From Flammeovirgaceae bacterium UBA7330 (lineage in GTDB: Bacteria > Bacteroidota > Bacteroidia > Cytophagales > Cyclobacteriaceae), in NCBI GenBank assembly GCA_002471275.1, contig DKPQ01000017.1:434001-498000 (forward strand): DNA of 64,000 nt, read 5' to 3'. This document shows positions 42,114-51,162 of this stretch, piece by piece. The notes under the pieces were generated by a model. It was not told the origin of the DNA and ran no database searches. It worked only from the letters and a program-made list of their open reading frames with translations. Both the position numbers and the translations under genes were made by a program. How positions within the stretch are numbered: the first letter of the stretch is position 1; each line of letters begins with the position of its first letter.

Positions 42114-42931
42114 TGGGTTGTAGTGCTAACCGGATGACCAACATTTTTCATGAATTATTCAAATTAACCTTGATTGTGTTGGGTCTGTTCTTGATTTCTT
42201 CGGCGCAGACCAGCAAAACGGGTAACCCTGAAATAGCCTTTCAGTATCTCACAGAAGATTCTGTATTGCTTGATATTTATGAGGCATATGATTCCGGAGG
42301 TCAACTAGCCGGATATCATGCCCATGTTACCACGCCGGTCTGTAATACCGGATTGTGCTATGAAGCCGAACTGGACTTTTATTGGGATGTGCTGGGTAAT
42401 TTTACTGACTTTGAGATATTACCGGATAAACCACTCACCAAGCTGGATCATGTTTCATTTGAGGATTCTGACTATGAAAAATTAAAAGCCATATTGCTGA
42501 CGAAGTCACCCTCTTTTATTCACCTGAGGAGAGATGAGCTGGTAGTACAACCTTTTGATGCCGATCCGCAAGATGTGGATGCGGTAGGTGGAGCTACGCT
42601 CAAACACATTGAAAATGACATGGTAGAAGGAGCCATCTATACCTGTTATACACTTTGGCATATCGCCAATGGCGACATCAATTTTCAAATGCAGGAACAT
42701 ACGATCCAAAACCTGGATCAGGGTTTGCTGGCCAAATTGTTGAATTCAGACAATGTAGAAGCACATTATTTTGCAGTGGAAAACATGGATCCGAAGTATT
42801 TTGAAGTTTTTATCGATCAGATTGCCCAGGCTTGCAAAAGCTACGGACAATATTTTACAGATAGAATTTACACCAGGCTTCCGGATCATTTGGATTTGAG
42901 GTTGCGAGGATTGCTGGAAGGCGAGAAGTAA
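42113..42931 (+). CDS. Secreted protein with a DAVGGAT flavin-site-like motif
   Basis: A 272-residue protein translated from an ATG that shares one base with the upstream stop. An in-frame GTG (42110) is one codon upstream, and a later ATG (42134) starts a standard signal peptide, so the true start may be 42134. The mature part has a CNTGLC pair (C77, C82) and, at D156-T162, DVDAVGGAT followed by LKHI. This resembles the (S/T)GAT covalent-FMN site of the NqrC/RnfG FMN-binding family, with Gly replacing Ser. The protein is otherwise unrecognised. Coupling to the FAD enzyme suggests it is an electron partner. Confidence 0.6.
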   Translation: MGCSANRMTNIFHELFKLTLIVLGLFLISSAQTSKTGNPEIAFQYLTEDSVLLDIYEAYDSGGQLAGYHAHVTTPVCNTGLCYEAELDFYWDVLGNFTDFEILPDKPLTKLDHVSFEDSDYEKLKAILLTKSPSFIHLRRDELVVQPFDADPQDVDAVGGATLKHIENDMVEGAIYTCYTLWHIANGDINFQMQEHTIQNLDQGLLAKLLNSDNVEAHYFAVENMDPKYFEVFIDQIAQACKSYGQYFTDRIYTRLPDHLDLRLRGLLEGEK

Positions 42932-43055
42932 TACTTATATCAGTTGGTGAGATTTCAGCAGGAATACTACTATTTCACCCCTACGGGATTTAGGTTATTT
43001 TAATTGTCCGGTTCTATAACCATTTCAACCCTTCGGGTTTCATGATTTTTCGCAA

Positions 43056-43108
43056 GCGCGGAAGTTCTTCACTATCGCCCTTCACTAGCGCGGAAGTTAC
43101 TTCCGCGC
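43056..43108. repeat. GC-rich palindromic element between convergent genes
   Basis: GCGCGGAAGT and its complement ACTTCCGCGC form a 21-nt palindrome at 43088-43108. A partial copy of the same arm (gcgcggaagtt) is at 43056-43066. It is preceded by a small AACCC-TTC-GGGTT hairpin (43027-43039). The element fills the 196-bp gap between the end of the plus-strand gene at 42931 and the DUF1080 gene. It may be a REP-like element or a two-way terminator. Confidence 0.6.
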
Positions 43109-43127
43109 AGTGAGTTTACAAAACTTC

Positions 43128-43736
43128 TTACTTGATCGGCTTGATCACGATATTCTTAAAATACAGTTTCAGTCCACCGCCGCTGTGGATCTGTAGGGCG
43201 ATCTGTCCATCTACCGAACCGATCTTTTCATCTTCCAGAGTGATCATCTCCTGACCGTTAAGCCATGTAGTGACCTGGTCACCTTTCACTTCGAGTTTCA
43301 TCTTATTCCACTCTCCATACTTCAAAGCTTTGTCTTTTTCCGGATCTGGTTTAATCAGCCAGCCTCTGCCGTACGACTCATAAATCCCACCGGTATCATG
43401 GTTTGGAGGGGCAATCTCAGCCTGCCAGCCTGCTATCTTTGTTCCTTCAATAGATGAATGGAAAAACAGCCCGCTATTACCATCTTTTTCCTGCTTAAAC
43501 TCGAGGGTCAACACAAAATCTTTGAATTTTCCTTCTGTTCCCAGGTAACCATATTCCCCATCAGGACCACTTTCTGCTACCAGAAGACCATCTTCAACAT
43601 ACCATTTCTCAGTACCGTAGATAGTCCAACCAGTAAGGTCTTTGCCATTGAAAAGCTTTTGCTTTTGTGCAAAAGAGGATGAAAGTGTCGCAAATGTGAG
43701 TATTGCAACAAGAGGAAGTATGTATTTTGTTCGCAT
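43128..43736 (-). CDS. DUF1080 (3-keto-glycoside hydrolase-type) secreted protein
   Basis: A 202-residue exported protein (signal peptide LATLSSSFAQ type, ending FAQ). It is a concanavalin-like DUF1080 domain: LFNGKDLTGWTIYG, WYVEDGLLVAESG, FKQEKDGNSGLFFHSSI, NKMKLEVKGDQVTTWLNGQE and GQIALQIHSGGGLKLYFKNI. Some DUF1080 proteins cleave 3-keto-disaccharides, while others are only binding modules. ATG 43736 is preferred over 43793 because the signal peptide begins there. It sits near the FAD oxidoreductase that could supply keto-sugars. Confidence 0.9.
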   Translation of the reverse strand: MRTKYILPLVAILTFATLSSSFAQKQKLFNGKDLTGWTIYGTEKWYVEDGLLVAESGPDGEYGYLGTEGKFKDFVLTLEFKQEKDGNSGLFFHSSIEGTKIAGWQAEIAPPNHDTGGIYESYGRGWLIKPDPEKDKALKYGEWNKMKLEVKGDQVTTWLNGQEMITLEDEKIGSVDGQIALQIHSGGGLKLYFKNIVIKPIK

Positions 43737-43847
43737 GTAGATATTGTTCTTTTTATTGAAAATTTGGAATCTGCATGTCTCAATTACCTTCATTGAGTGA
43801 TGATATTAAGCATGCATGTTTTGAGTTGTAAATATATGCCAACCCGT

Positions 43848-44441
43848 CTATTTAGACGAACCGAGAAAGGCATTATAATCCTCCTTTGTATCCAAATCGA
43901 TGTCACCCTTTTCAAAAGGAACCAACCCAATGGCCCCACAGTAATTCTTGATCACCGATTTGGCTCCTACACCGTCAGCGATTTTCAGCAGCAGCGAAAA
44001 CATGGATTTTCTGAATAAGGTAGGAGGGCCAAAGTTTCCGTCGGAGTAAGCAGATGCGACGATTTCCTGATCCCCAGTTTGAGCCAGCAACCGGTTAAAG
44101 ACACCTGATGTGAGGAATGGCTGGTCAGAAACAGAGACAATGACAGCATCATAGATGCCTTGCTTTTGGATTTCGTCGATTCCTTTTTTGATCGAGCTGC
44201 CCATGCCTTTATCCCAGTCTTCGTTTATAATCATTTTCACCTCATTGGTTGTGATCAAAGAAGACAATACATCTGCACCCGATCCCAGAACCACATAGAC
44301 ATCATCAGCTTTGCTACTACAAGCCTGACCGACTACATGTGTAAGGAGTTTCTCTCCATTGACCTCTAAAAGCTGTTTGGGACTCCCCAACCGGGAAGAA
44401 TTTCCTGCAGCCAGGATAACGATAGCAGACTTCTCAAACAT
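43848..44441 (-). CDS. MocA-like nucleotidyltransferase (molybdenum cofactor cytidylyltransferase family)
   Basis: A 197-residue nucleotidyltransferase. The NTP-binding motif LAAGNSSRLGSPK is at residues 10-22, and SVSDQPFLT provides the metal-binding aspartate. Family members attach CMP or GMP to molybdopterin before it is inserted into hydroxylases. The neighbouring XdhC gene (one shared base, TGATG) supports a Mo-cofactor role. The upstream TTG at 44444 is rejected as a start. The Mo enzyme it serves is not in this window. Confidence 0.88.
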   Translation of the reverse strand: MFEKSAIVILAAGNSSRLGSPKQLLEVNGEKLLTHVVGQACSSKADDVYVVLGSGADVLSSLITTNEVKMIINEDWDKGMGSSIKKGIDEIQKQGIYDAVIVSVSDQPFLTSGVFNRLLAQTGDQEIVASAYSDGNFGPPTLFRKSMFSLLLKIADGVGAKSVIKNYCGAIGLVPFEKGDIDLDTKEDYNAFLGSSK

Positions 44442-45562
44442 CAAAGTACATGAGATGATTTCATTACCTCACCGGTAGCAGGATCTTTGTGGTGAATGCT
44501 TTCCTTTCTCTGTTTGAGTGGATTGCCACTGCGTTTTGAAAAGTACGATTTGATCTCCGCTATGATGGCCAGGGCAATTTCTTCACGGGTATCAGCCCCG
44601 ATGTCCAGACCAACAGGTGCATGGATCCTCTCCAGGTCCTTTTTCTCCAGAGAGATTCCCAGATCTTCCAGCTGGGCTTTCATCTTTTCCCATCTTTTTT
44701 TAGGTCCTACAATACCTATATAGGGTGCATCACCAGCAAGGATCTGAATAAGTGCTTCCCTGTCATAGTCCAGGTTGTGGGTCATCAATACCACGGCAGA
44801 GAAAGGAGTTGTTTGGATTTTTTCACCCATGTATTTACGGTCGCATTGGATCACCTGTGCCTGTGGAAAATTTTTGGGAAACAAATGAGCTGCACACTCA
44901 TCAGTCAGCCGAACATTCCAACCGAGCTGGTTAGCCAGACCAACAACAGGTTGTGCATCGCCGCCACCACCTACCACTACCAGGTCGATGGCCGGTTCAA
45001 AATGCTCAAAGAAGACCTGACCTCCGTCTACTTCAACAATACCTGAAGTTTGATTATAAATTTTTTCTTCCACTTCCTTCAGTCCCGGAAGCTCATGATA
45101 GTCAAAAGTAGAATTCAGGATCTCACCATCCACTTTTATCCATGAATAGGTAGGAAATTCATCCAGTTTTTTAATCAGAATGGTTCGCTTTTGTTGGGTT
45201 ATAATCTTTTCAAAAACGGGAATGATGGGATTGTTTCTATTGATAGGTTCAACGAATATATGGATGATCCCATTACAGCCGAGGTTGACCCCCAGCTGAT
45301 GATTGTTATCATCATTGGTATCGTAAGTGATGATACGGGCTTTGCCGGATTGCATGATTTCACGTGCTTGCCTTAGTACATCACCTTCCAGGCATCCCCC
45401 GCTGACAGACCCTTCCCATAGACCATTATCCAGGATGAACATTTTAGCCCCGGGGCTTCGGTAGGAAGACCCCTCTACTTTCACGACCGTGGCCAGTGCC
45501 GATTGCTGGGTGTCAAAATCGGTTTGGTTATTTGCCGCTACAATCCGCTTCAGTTCAATCAT
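44441..45562 (-). CDS. XdhC/CoxI family maturation protein
   Basis: A 373-residue protein with the XdhC layout: an N-terminal CoxI/XdhC domain (ATVVKVEGSSYRSPGAKMFI, WEGSVSGGCLEGDVLRQARE) and a C-terminal Rossmann domain (DLVVVGGGGDAQPVVGLANQ, VVLMTHNLDYDREALI, GLDIGADTREEIALAIIAEI). XdhC proteins sulfurate and insert the molybdenum cofactor in xanthine-dehydrogenase-type enzymes. It is cotranscribed with the MocA-like gene. The PQQ gene on the other strand is divergent. Confidence 0.93.
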   Translation of the reverse strand: MIELKRIVAANNQTDFDTQQSALATVVKVEGSSYRSPGAKMFILDNGLWEGSVSGGCLEGDVLRQAREIMQSGKARIITYDTNDDNNHQLGVNLGCNGIIHIFVEPINRNNPIIPVFEKIITQQKRTILIKKLDEFPTYSWIKVDGEILNSTFDYHELPGLKEVEEKIYNQTSGIVEVDGGQVFFEHFEPAIDLVVVGGGGDAQPVVGLANQLGWNVRLTDECAAHLFPKNFPQAQVIQCDRKYMGEKIQTTPFSAVVLMTHNLDYDREALIQILAGDAPYIGIVGPKKRWEKMKAQLEDLGISLEKKDLERIHAPVGLDIGADTREEIALAIIAEIKSYFSKRSGNPLKQRKESIHHKDPATGEVMKSSHVL

Positions 45563-45578
45563 ACTTTGAAGATAACAT

Positions 45579-45615
45579 GATAAATGTTTAATTTATCGTT
45601 TTCTTATTGATAAAT
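45579..45615. promoter_or_regulatory. GATAAAT inverted repeat with third half-site
   Basis: GATAAAT (45579-45585) and ATTTATC (45591-45597) form a 7-bp inverted repeat with a 5-nt centre. TGATAAAT recurs at 45608-45615. All three lie in the 57-bp gap between the divergent xdhC-type and PQQ genes, so a regulator bound here could control both. Confidence 0.4.
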
Positions 45616-45619
45616 CAAC

Positions 45620-47749
45620 ATGCCCAACCTATTTAACCCGCATCTCAAAGGTATGGTTCTCTGCCTTTGTGTGATGTCTTTTCTTTTGTTTTCGTGTAAA
45701 AAACCGTCTCATGATTTTAAAACCTGGCAAGTCTATCGGGGAGATCAGGGTAGCTCTGCTTACTCTGAGCTGGATCAGATACATTCAGGAAATGTCGATC
45801 AGCTGGAAGTAGCCTGGGAGTATGCCACGGGCGATGCCAGTGATGGTAACAGATCGGCCATTCAATGTAATCCCATCATCGTAGATGGTATGATGTATGT
45901 CACTTCACCACAGTTAAAACTCATTGCATTGGATGCTGCTACGGGCAAAGAAATATGGAGGTTTGATCCTTTTGAAGGTCGTAACGCACGAGGAGTCAAT
46001 CGCGGTGTTACTTATTGGGAAGATGGCAATGACCGAAGAATTATCATTGGAGCTGGCCCTGACCTCTATGCTCTTGATGCAGAGACTGGGACCTTGATCG
46101 ATTCTTTTGGGTCGAAAGGTAAAATCGATTTAAGAGAAGGGCTTGGACGGGATCCTTCTACGCTCTCTGTTTGGGTGACCTCACCCGGGATCATTTATCA
46201 TGATCTGTTGATTCAGGGTACTGCATTGGGAGAAAGTTATGGTGCCGCTCCCGGGTTTGTTAGAGCTTACGATGTTAGGACCGGTAAGATTGTCTGGACC
46301 TTCCATACGATTCCGCAGCCTGGTGAGTTTGGGTATGAGACCTGGGAAGAAGACAATTACAAAGATGTGGGAGGCGTCAATTCATGGACCGGAATGTGCC
46401 TGGATGAAGAACGTGGCATTGTGTATGTTCCAACTGGTTCAGCAGCATTTGATTTCTTTGGCGGTTATCGCACAGGAGAAAATCTCTTTGCCAATTGTTT
46501 ATTGGCCCTGGACGCGAAGACAGGAGAGCGAATCTGGCATTACCAGCTCACGCATCATGATCTGTGGGATTATGACCTGCCTGCTCCACCCACTTTGGTC
46601 ACTATCAATAAAGAGGGACGAGAGGTGGACGCTGTGGCACAAATAACCAAGCAAGGGTTGGTATTTATGTTTGACCGGGAAACAGGGGAGCCAATTTTCC
46701 CTATTGAAGAGCGTCCGGTTCCACAATCTAAATTACCTGGAGAATCTTCCTGGCCCACACAACCATTTCCAGTTAAACCACCGCCATTCGTAAGGCATGT
46801 TTTTGATGAAAGCCAGATCACAGATATCTCTGAGGAATCTAATCAGTATATCAGGGAGTTCATCAAAGGTGCCAATTATGGTACGATTTATACACCTCCA
46901 AGTCTGGAAGGTACCGTTCAATTTCCGGGTACTCGTGGAGGAGGAGAGTGGGGTGGACCTGCTTTTGATCCTGAATCAGGAATACTCTACGTCAACGCCA
47001 ATGAAGTTCCCTTTTTTATTAAGCTTAAACCATTAAAACCTGAGGGTAATAATGAAGTATTGAGCGGAAAGTCTATCTATCGACTCAATAATTGTAGTAT
47101 GTGCCATGGGGGAGATCTGTCAGGGGTTGGAGCATTTCCGTCACTGCAGACCATTTCTATTGGTCAGGAAGATGTGATAAACCTGCTAAGCACAGGCAAG
47201 GGTCAAATGCCAGCTTTTCCGCAGCTCTCACAACAGCAGAAGGAGGCGCTGGTAGATTATCTGTTTAACCCGGAAAAATATGCGGATGAAGAAGTGGCTG
47301 ATCAATTAGAAGACACCCGGTATGTGCATGATGGGTGGAATATACTGGAAGATCAGGATGGGTACTTTGGGGTGAAACCACCCTGGGGGACACTTAACGC
47401 CATTGACCTGAATAAAGGAGAAATCCTCTGGCAGGTTCCTTTGGGTGTATATCCTGAGCTCATCGAACGTGGATTACCACCTACAGGCACGCAAAACCTG
47501 GGTGGACCCATTGTGACCAAGGGTGGCCTGGTCTTTATCGGAGCTACGCGGGATGAGATGTTTCGGGCTTTTGACAAACAGACAGGAGAGATCGTTTGGG
47601 AATATAGACTTCCTTTTGGAGGACAGGCCACCCCCTCCACCTACGAAATTGACGGTGTGCAATACATCGTCATTGCCGCTGGTGGAGGAGGGAAAGTTGG
47701 CGCTAAATCCGGAGACCGCTATGTAGCCTTCAAACTAAAAGGCTCCTGA
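45620..47749 (+). CDS. PQQ-dependent dehydrogenase with a cytochrome c domain, lipoprotein
   Basis: A 709-residue quinoprotein. The lipobox ends at C26 (FLLFSC); ATG 45653 is an alternative start closer to it. It has an eight-bladed beta-propeller (repeated blades such as LIALDAATGKEIWRFD, LLALDAKTGERIWHYQ and GEILWQVPLG) with an inserted cytochrome c domain at C492-SM-C495-H496. This is the architecture of Bacteroidota glucose/sugar or alcohol PQQ dehydrogenases that pass electrons to c-type carriers. PQQ synthesis genes are not present, so PQQ would be imported or made elsewhere. Confidence 0.9.
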   Translation: MPNLFNPHLKGMVLCLCVMSFLLFSCKKPSHDFKTWQVYRGDQGSSAYSELDQIHSGNVDQLEVAWEYATGDASDGNRSAIQCNPIIVDGMMYVTSPQLKLIALDAATGKEIWRFDPFEGRNARGVNRGVTYWEDGNDRRIIIGAGPDLYALDAETGTLIDSFGSKGKIDLREGLGRDPSTLSVWVTSPGIIYHDLLIQGTALGESYGAAPGFVRAYDVRTGKIVWTFHTIPQPGEFGYETWEEDNYKDVGGVNSWTGMCLDEERGIVYVPTGSAAFDFFGGYRTGENLFANCLLALDAKTGERIWHYQLTHHDLWDYDLPAPPTLVTINKEGREVDAVAQITKQGLVFMFDRETGEPIFPIEERPVPQSKLPGESSWPTQPFPVKPPPFVRHVFDESQITDISEESNQYIREFIKGANYGTIYTPPSLEGTVQFPGTRGGGEWGGPAFDPESGILYVNANEVPFFIKLKPLKPEGNNEVLSGKSIYRLNNCSMCHGGDLSGVGAFPSLQTISIGQEDVINLLSTGKGQMPAFPQLSQQQKEALVDYLFNPEKYADEEVADQLEDTRYVHDGWNILEDQDGYFGVKPPWGTLNAIDLNKGEILWQVPLGVYPELIERGLPPTGTQNLGGPIVTKGGLVFIGATRDEMFRAFDKQTGEIVWEYRLPFGGQATPSTYEIDGVQYIVIAAGGGGKVGAKSGDRYVAFKLKGS

Positions 47750-47750
47750 C

Positions 47751-50700
47751 CTATTTTTGGTTGGCCAGAAACTCAATTACATCTCTGATCTCACGCTTTG
47801 ACATGATGCTGCCCATCGGTGGCATGCCGGAAGGTAGGTTTTCTCTGTTTTTAATTCTGGATAAGGCGATATGCAATGGTTCCGGCTCACCGGCATTCAA
47901 TAGAAGTTCATTCTTCCTTTCTTCTAAAAGAATCCCACTGATTTTTGATCCGTCGTCGAGTGTAAGCATTACATTTCCAAAACCAGGTGAAAGCCTGGCA
48001 CTTGGATCAATCAAAGCTTCCAGAAGCTGCTCTCTGGTTAGTTTGGAGCCAATGTCAGCCAATAGCGGACCTACATTGGAGCCTGTACCTTCTTCCATGG
48101 AATGACACCGAACACATTGTCCGGTTTCATTGCGATAGAAATACCTGGCTCCCGACCGGGCATCACCTCCGACAAGTGTTTCTTTATATGCTTCCAGGGA
48201 GTTTTCATTCGATTTGAGTGGTTCAAGAGCTGCAATCAACTCTTGTGATCCGGTTTTTTCCACAGACTCGGAAAGGTCAAGGGCTATTCCGGGGTCCAGT
48301 TGAGCATTGTTCAGACGGTTGATAAGCTCTGCCAATATGGGTTGAGTCTTTTCAATGGGTAGTTCTCCCAGAATACGAACTGTTTCCTGTTGCTCTTTCA
48401 ACTCCCCGGATTTAAAAATCGGCATGACGACATTGGGCAACTCTTCTTTAGAAATATCCAGTTGACTTAACATTCCGATAGCCGTTGTTCTTACATCTGC
48501 ATCTTTATCCAGCATACCCTTCTCTATCACCGGGGCCATTTGGTTATAGTTGAGATTGCTCAATACCTCCAGGACACTTGATCTTACTGCCGGGGAAGTA
48601 TGATTTTGAAGTGCAAGAACAGCACTGGTCTGGCCAGTGATATTCAGATTACTTACTGCTTTCAATCCGGCAACAACTACCTCAGGAGATTTATCAGAAA
48701 GGAAGTAGCTTATCTCTGGTGAAATGGCCTGAATAACTGGTTCTGCATTCCTTTTTACCTCTCCACGGTACCTGCCGTCAACCCGGTCGAGTACAGAAGG
48801 CTCAGGCCAGGTGCCAAGTGTTGCCAGCGCTTCAGCCCTGAGTTCATTGTTTACATCTTTTCGTTTTGCAAATGCAATTACCCGATTCATCTCTGCTTCT
48901 CCACCTACACGAAGTGAGGCATTGATGGCTCTTCGTAATAGTGGTTCTGAAGTAAACCTTTCACTATCAAGGATGGCCGAAAGTGCCGGCAGGGCAGACT
49001 CGATAGAAAAATCATCATTGATAGCACGTGCAGCTTCCGTAACAATGTACTCATCCTCATCATCCAGGAATCTGGCTACATTTTCATTGCTTAATCTTCT
49101 TAAGACCAGGACTGCGGCTGTTCGCATGGCTTTGCTGGGATGGTTCTCCAATGCAATGACCGGTTCAGCCTTGCCAATTCTGTAAAGCGCGTAGACTCCC
49201 GCATGTCGCAGGTAAAGATCTTCATCATTGTTTTGTTCGATCATGGAGAGGAGACCCCCAATTGCTTTTTCTGATTTTAACCTCCCCAGAGCTTGCGCTG
49301 CATAAAATTTAACACGGGCATTTTCAGCGCTGAGCAAACTGATAAGTGTTTCTTCCACAGGCTGATAATAGACATCTCCAATGACTTTAGCAGCTTGTGC
49401 CACGATCTCAGGATCGCTGTCATTTAGTAGAGGTGCCAGGGTTTCTGCATATTTAATGTCTTTAGCAGCCAGCTGACCAATGCCCCAAATTCCATGGATA
49501 CGGGCAAGCTGGTTTTCTTTTTGCTCAATGGCTGATTTCAGTACCATAGAACCAGGTTTATCTCTCTTGGCCAACTCAAATTGCGCCTTTTGTCTGATAC
49601 GCATGTCCGGATAATCGAGGAGCGTAAGCAGTTGATCCCCGGACTGTTTTGAATAGTCCAGTGACATCAGACGCAGGGTTTCTTTCCTTTGCTCAGCCAG
49701 ATCATTGGCATCTTCAGTCACATCCAAACGCCAGATCCTGCCATAGTTTTTAGGTTCCCAACCCTTTACCCAGTCAGCAACGTATAGCGCTCCATCCGGA
49801 CCAAAAGAGATCCCAGTAGGCAGGATGCCTTTTACGGCCATCACCTCAGAGTCAAACTCAAATGTGGCACCTTTTGGCTTCAGACTAAACGACCAGATAG
49901 GTGACCGACTTGACTGTCCCACAAATTCTACCAGGAAGTATTTGTTTTGCCACCTTTTACCAAGTGCCGTTCCCGGATTATAAACCATCCCTGTGGGTCC
50001 ATTATGATAATTTCGGATAGGAGGCAGGATATGTGCTGCCTGGCCTTCCCACCGGGGAACAAAATACTTTTCATCCATCCAGACCCTGTAGTCATTGTTT
50101 TTTGGATCAGTATACTTTCCAAACTGCCAGTTGATCCTCCACCCGGAGTCATAGCCTTCAACGATATGAACAAGCCTTTCACTTTCACCAGGCTGATCCC
50201 CGTCATTGTCCGAGCTGATTAGATTACCAAATTCATCAAAGACAAACTCATGGGTGTTTCGGTGGCCTGCAGAGAACACCTCGAAGTTACTTCCGTCCGG
50301 GTTTGATCTTACGATCACTCCTCTGTTGGGAAACTTATATTTAGATCCGTCATTCGCTGTTAGATTAGCACCAATATCACCAATACCCCAATAGAGTTTG
50401 CCATCTGGTCCCATAATGGCTCCCGACATCCCATGACCACCAAAGCCAATGTGGGTCATGAAGCCAGTCCCAAGTGACTCTTGCTTATCCAGTACACCAT
50501 CGTCGTTTGTGTCTGTTAATCTCCACATGTTTGGTGCACTACCCATAAAAACGGCATCCCGTGTTACCTCAAGGGCACCAGCCACATCGGTCACTTCTTC
50601 GGAAGGCAGTTGGTAGATTCTTTTTGCAATTTCAGCATAACCATCCTGATCTTCATCTGCTATTTGCCAGATTTCATCCATTTCCACGGCCAGATCACGC

Positions 50701-51143
50701 CAGTCATGGCTGCCATCACCATTGAGGTCAGCCAGCCATTCATTATCGCTACTTTTCTCAGGAGCAAACGTATTACGTAAAAAAGCTCTTCGATCTTCAA
50801 CAGATTGAAAACTGATGGAAGGAGTCATCCAATCCCTGTGCCCCCGGATATCAAACTCAGAGTTGTAGGGTCTGATCGCTCTGGTCAGGTAAGCCCTTCC
50901 GTAATCATCCATTTCCAGTGCGATGATATCCGGTGTGAGAGAGTCAGAAGCCCAAAGCTTCAGCGAGAGCCCCTCTTCCAATTCCAGAGTAGTTTCTCCC
51001 ATGATGGCGGCTTCCCGTTGTTTGGTTTGCTCAAGGGTCTGAGTAACGGTGAAAGGTTGGACCTTGTTGGGCTGCTGGCAGGCAAAGCCAATTACCAGAA
51101 AAAGCAAGATTAGATACTGTGAATAATGAATAATGTTTTTCAT
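47751..51143 (-). CDS. PVC-type membrane-bound dehydrogenase with HEAT repeats and cytochrome c domain, lipoprotein
   Basis: An 1130-residue exported lipoprotein (lipobox C22). The N-terminal half is a beta-propeller sugar-dehydrogenase-like domain (GFGGHGMSGAIMGPDGKLYW, GISFGPDGALYVADW); the middle is a long run of HEAT repeats (about residues 500-960); the end is a cytochrome c domain with C1010-VR-C1013-H1014 and the family's typical closing region (ALIDPSARLSPGFGNVMLTL, MSKREIRDVIEFLANQK). It probably oxidises a sugar or glycan outside the cytoplasm. It is convergent with the PQQ gene, 1 bp apart. Confidence 0.92.
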   Translation of the reverse strand: MKNIIHYSQYLILLFLVIGFACQQPNKVQPFTVTQTLEQTKQREAAIMGETTLELEEGLSLKLWASDSLTPDIIALEMDDYGRAYLTRAIRPYNSEFDIRGHRDWMTPSISFQSVEDRRAFLRNTFAPEKSSDNEWLADLNGDGSHDWRDLAVEMDEIWQIADEDQDGYAEIAKRIYQLPSEEVTDVAGALEVTRDAVFMGSAPNMWRLTDTNDDGVLDKQESLGTGFMTHIGFGGHGMSGAIMGPDGKLYWGIGDIGANLTANDGSKYKFPNRGVIVRSNPDGSNFEVFSAGHRNTHEFVFDEFGNLISSDNDGDQPGESERLVHIVEGYDSGWRINWQFGKYTDPKNNDYRVWMDEKYFVPRWEGQAAHILPPIRNYHNGPTGMVYNPGTALGKRWQNKYFLVEFVGQSSRSPIWSFSLKPKGATFEFDSEVMAVKGILPTGISFGPDGALYVADWVKGWEPKNYGRIWRLDVTEDANDLAEQRKETLRLMSLDYSKQSGDQLLTLLDYPDMRIRQKAQFELAKRDKPGSMVLKSAIEQKENQLARIHGIWGIGQLAAKDIKYAETLAPLLNDSDPEIVAQAAKVIGDVYYQPVEETLISLLSAENARVKFYAAQALGRLKSEKAIGGLLSMIEQNNDEDLYLRHAGVYALYRIGKAEPVIALENHPSKAMRTAAVLVLRRLSNENVARFLDDEDEYIVTEAARAINDDFSIESALPALSAILDSERFTSEPLLRRAINASLRVGGEAEMNRVIAFAKRKDVNNELRAEALATLGTWPEPSVLDRVDGRYRGEVKRNAEPVIQAISPEISYFLSDKSPEVVVAGLKAVSNLNITGQTSAVLALQNHTSPAVRSSVLEVLSNLNYNQMAPVIEKGMLDKDADVRTTAIGMLSQLDISKEELPNVVMPIFKSGELKEQQETVRILGELPIEKTQPILAELINRLNNAQLDPGIALDLSESVEKTGSQELIAALEPLKSNENSLEAYKETLVGGDARSGARYFYRNETGQCVRCHSMEEGTGSNVGPLLADIGSKLTREQLLEALIDPSARLSPGFGNVMLTLDDGSKISGILLEERKNELLLNAGEPEPLHIALSRIKNRENLPSGMPPMGSIMSKREIRDVIEFLANQK

Positions 51144-51162
51144 CTCTGATTTTGGAAAAAGG

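Noticed and set aside
43128..43793. Longer version of the DUF1080 gene starting at 43793
   Set aside because: The extra 19 residues precede a standard signal peptide that begins at ATG 43736, so the longer start would bury the export signal.
44621..45046. Plus-strand frame of 141 codons opposite the XdhC gene
   Set aside because: It is antisense to a well-recognised XdhC protein and shows no recognisable protein features.
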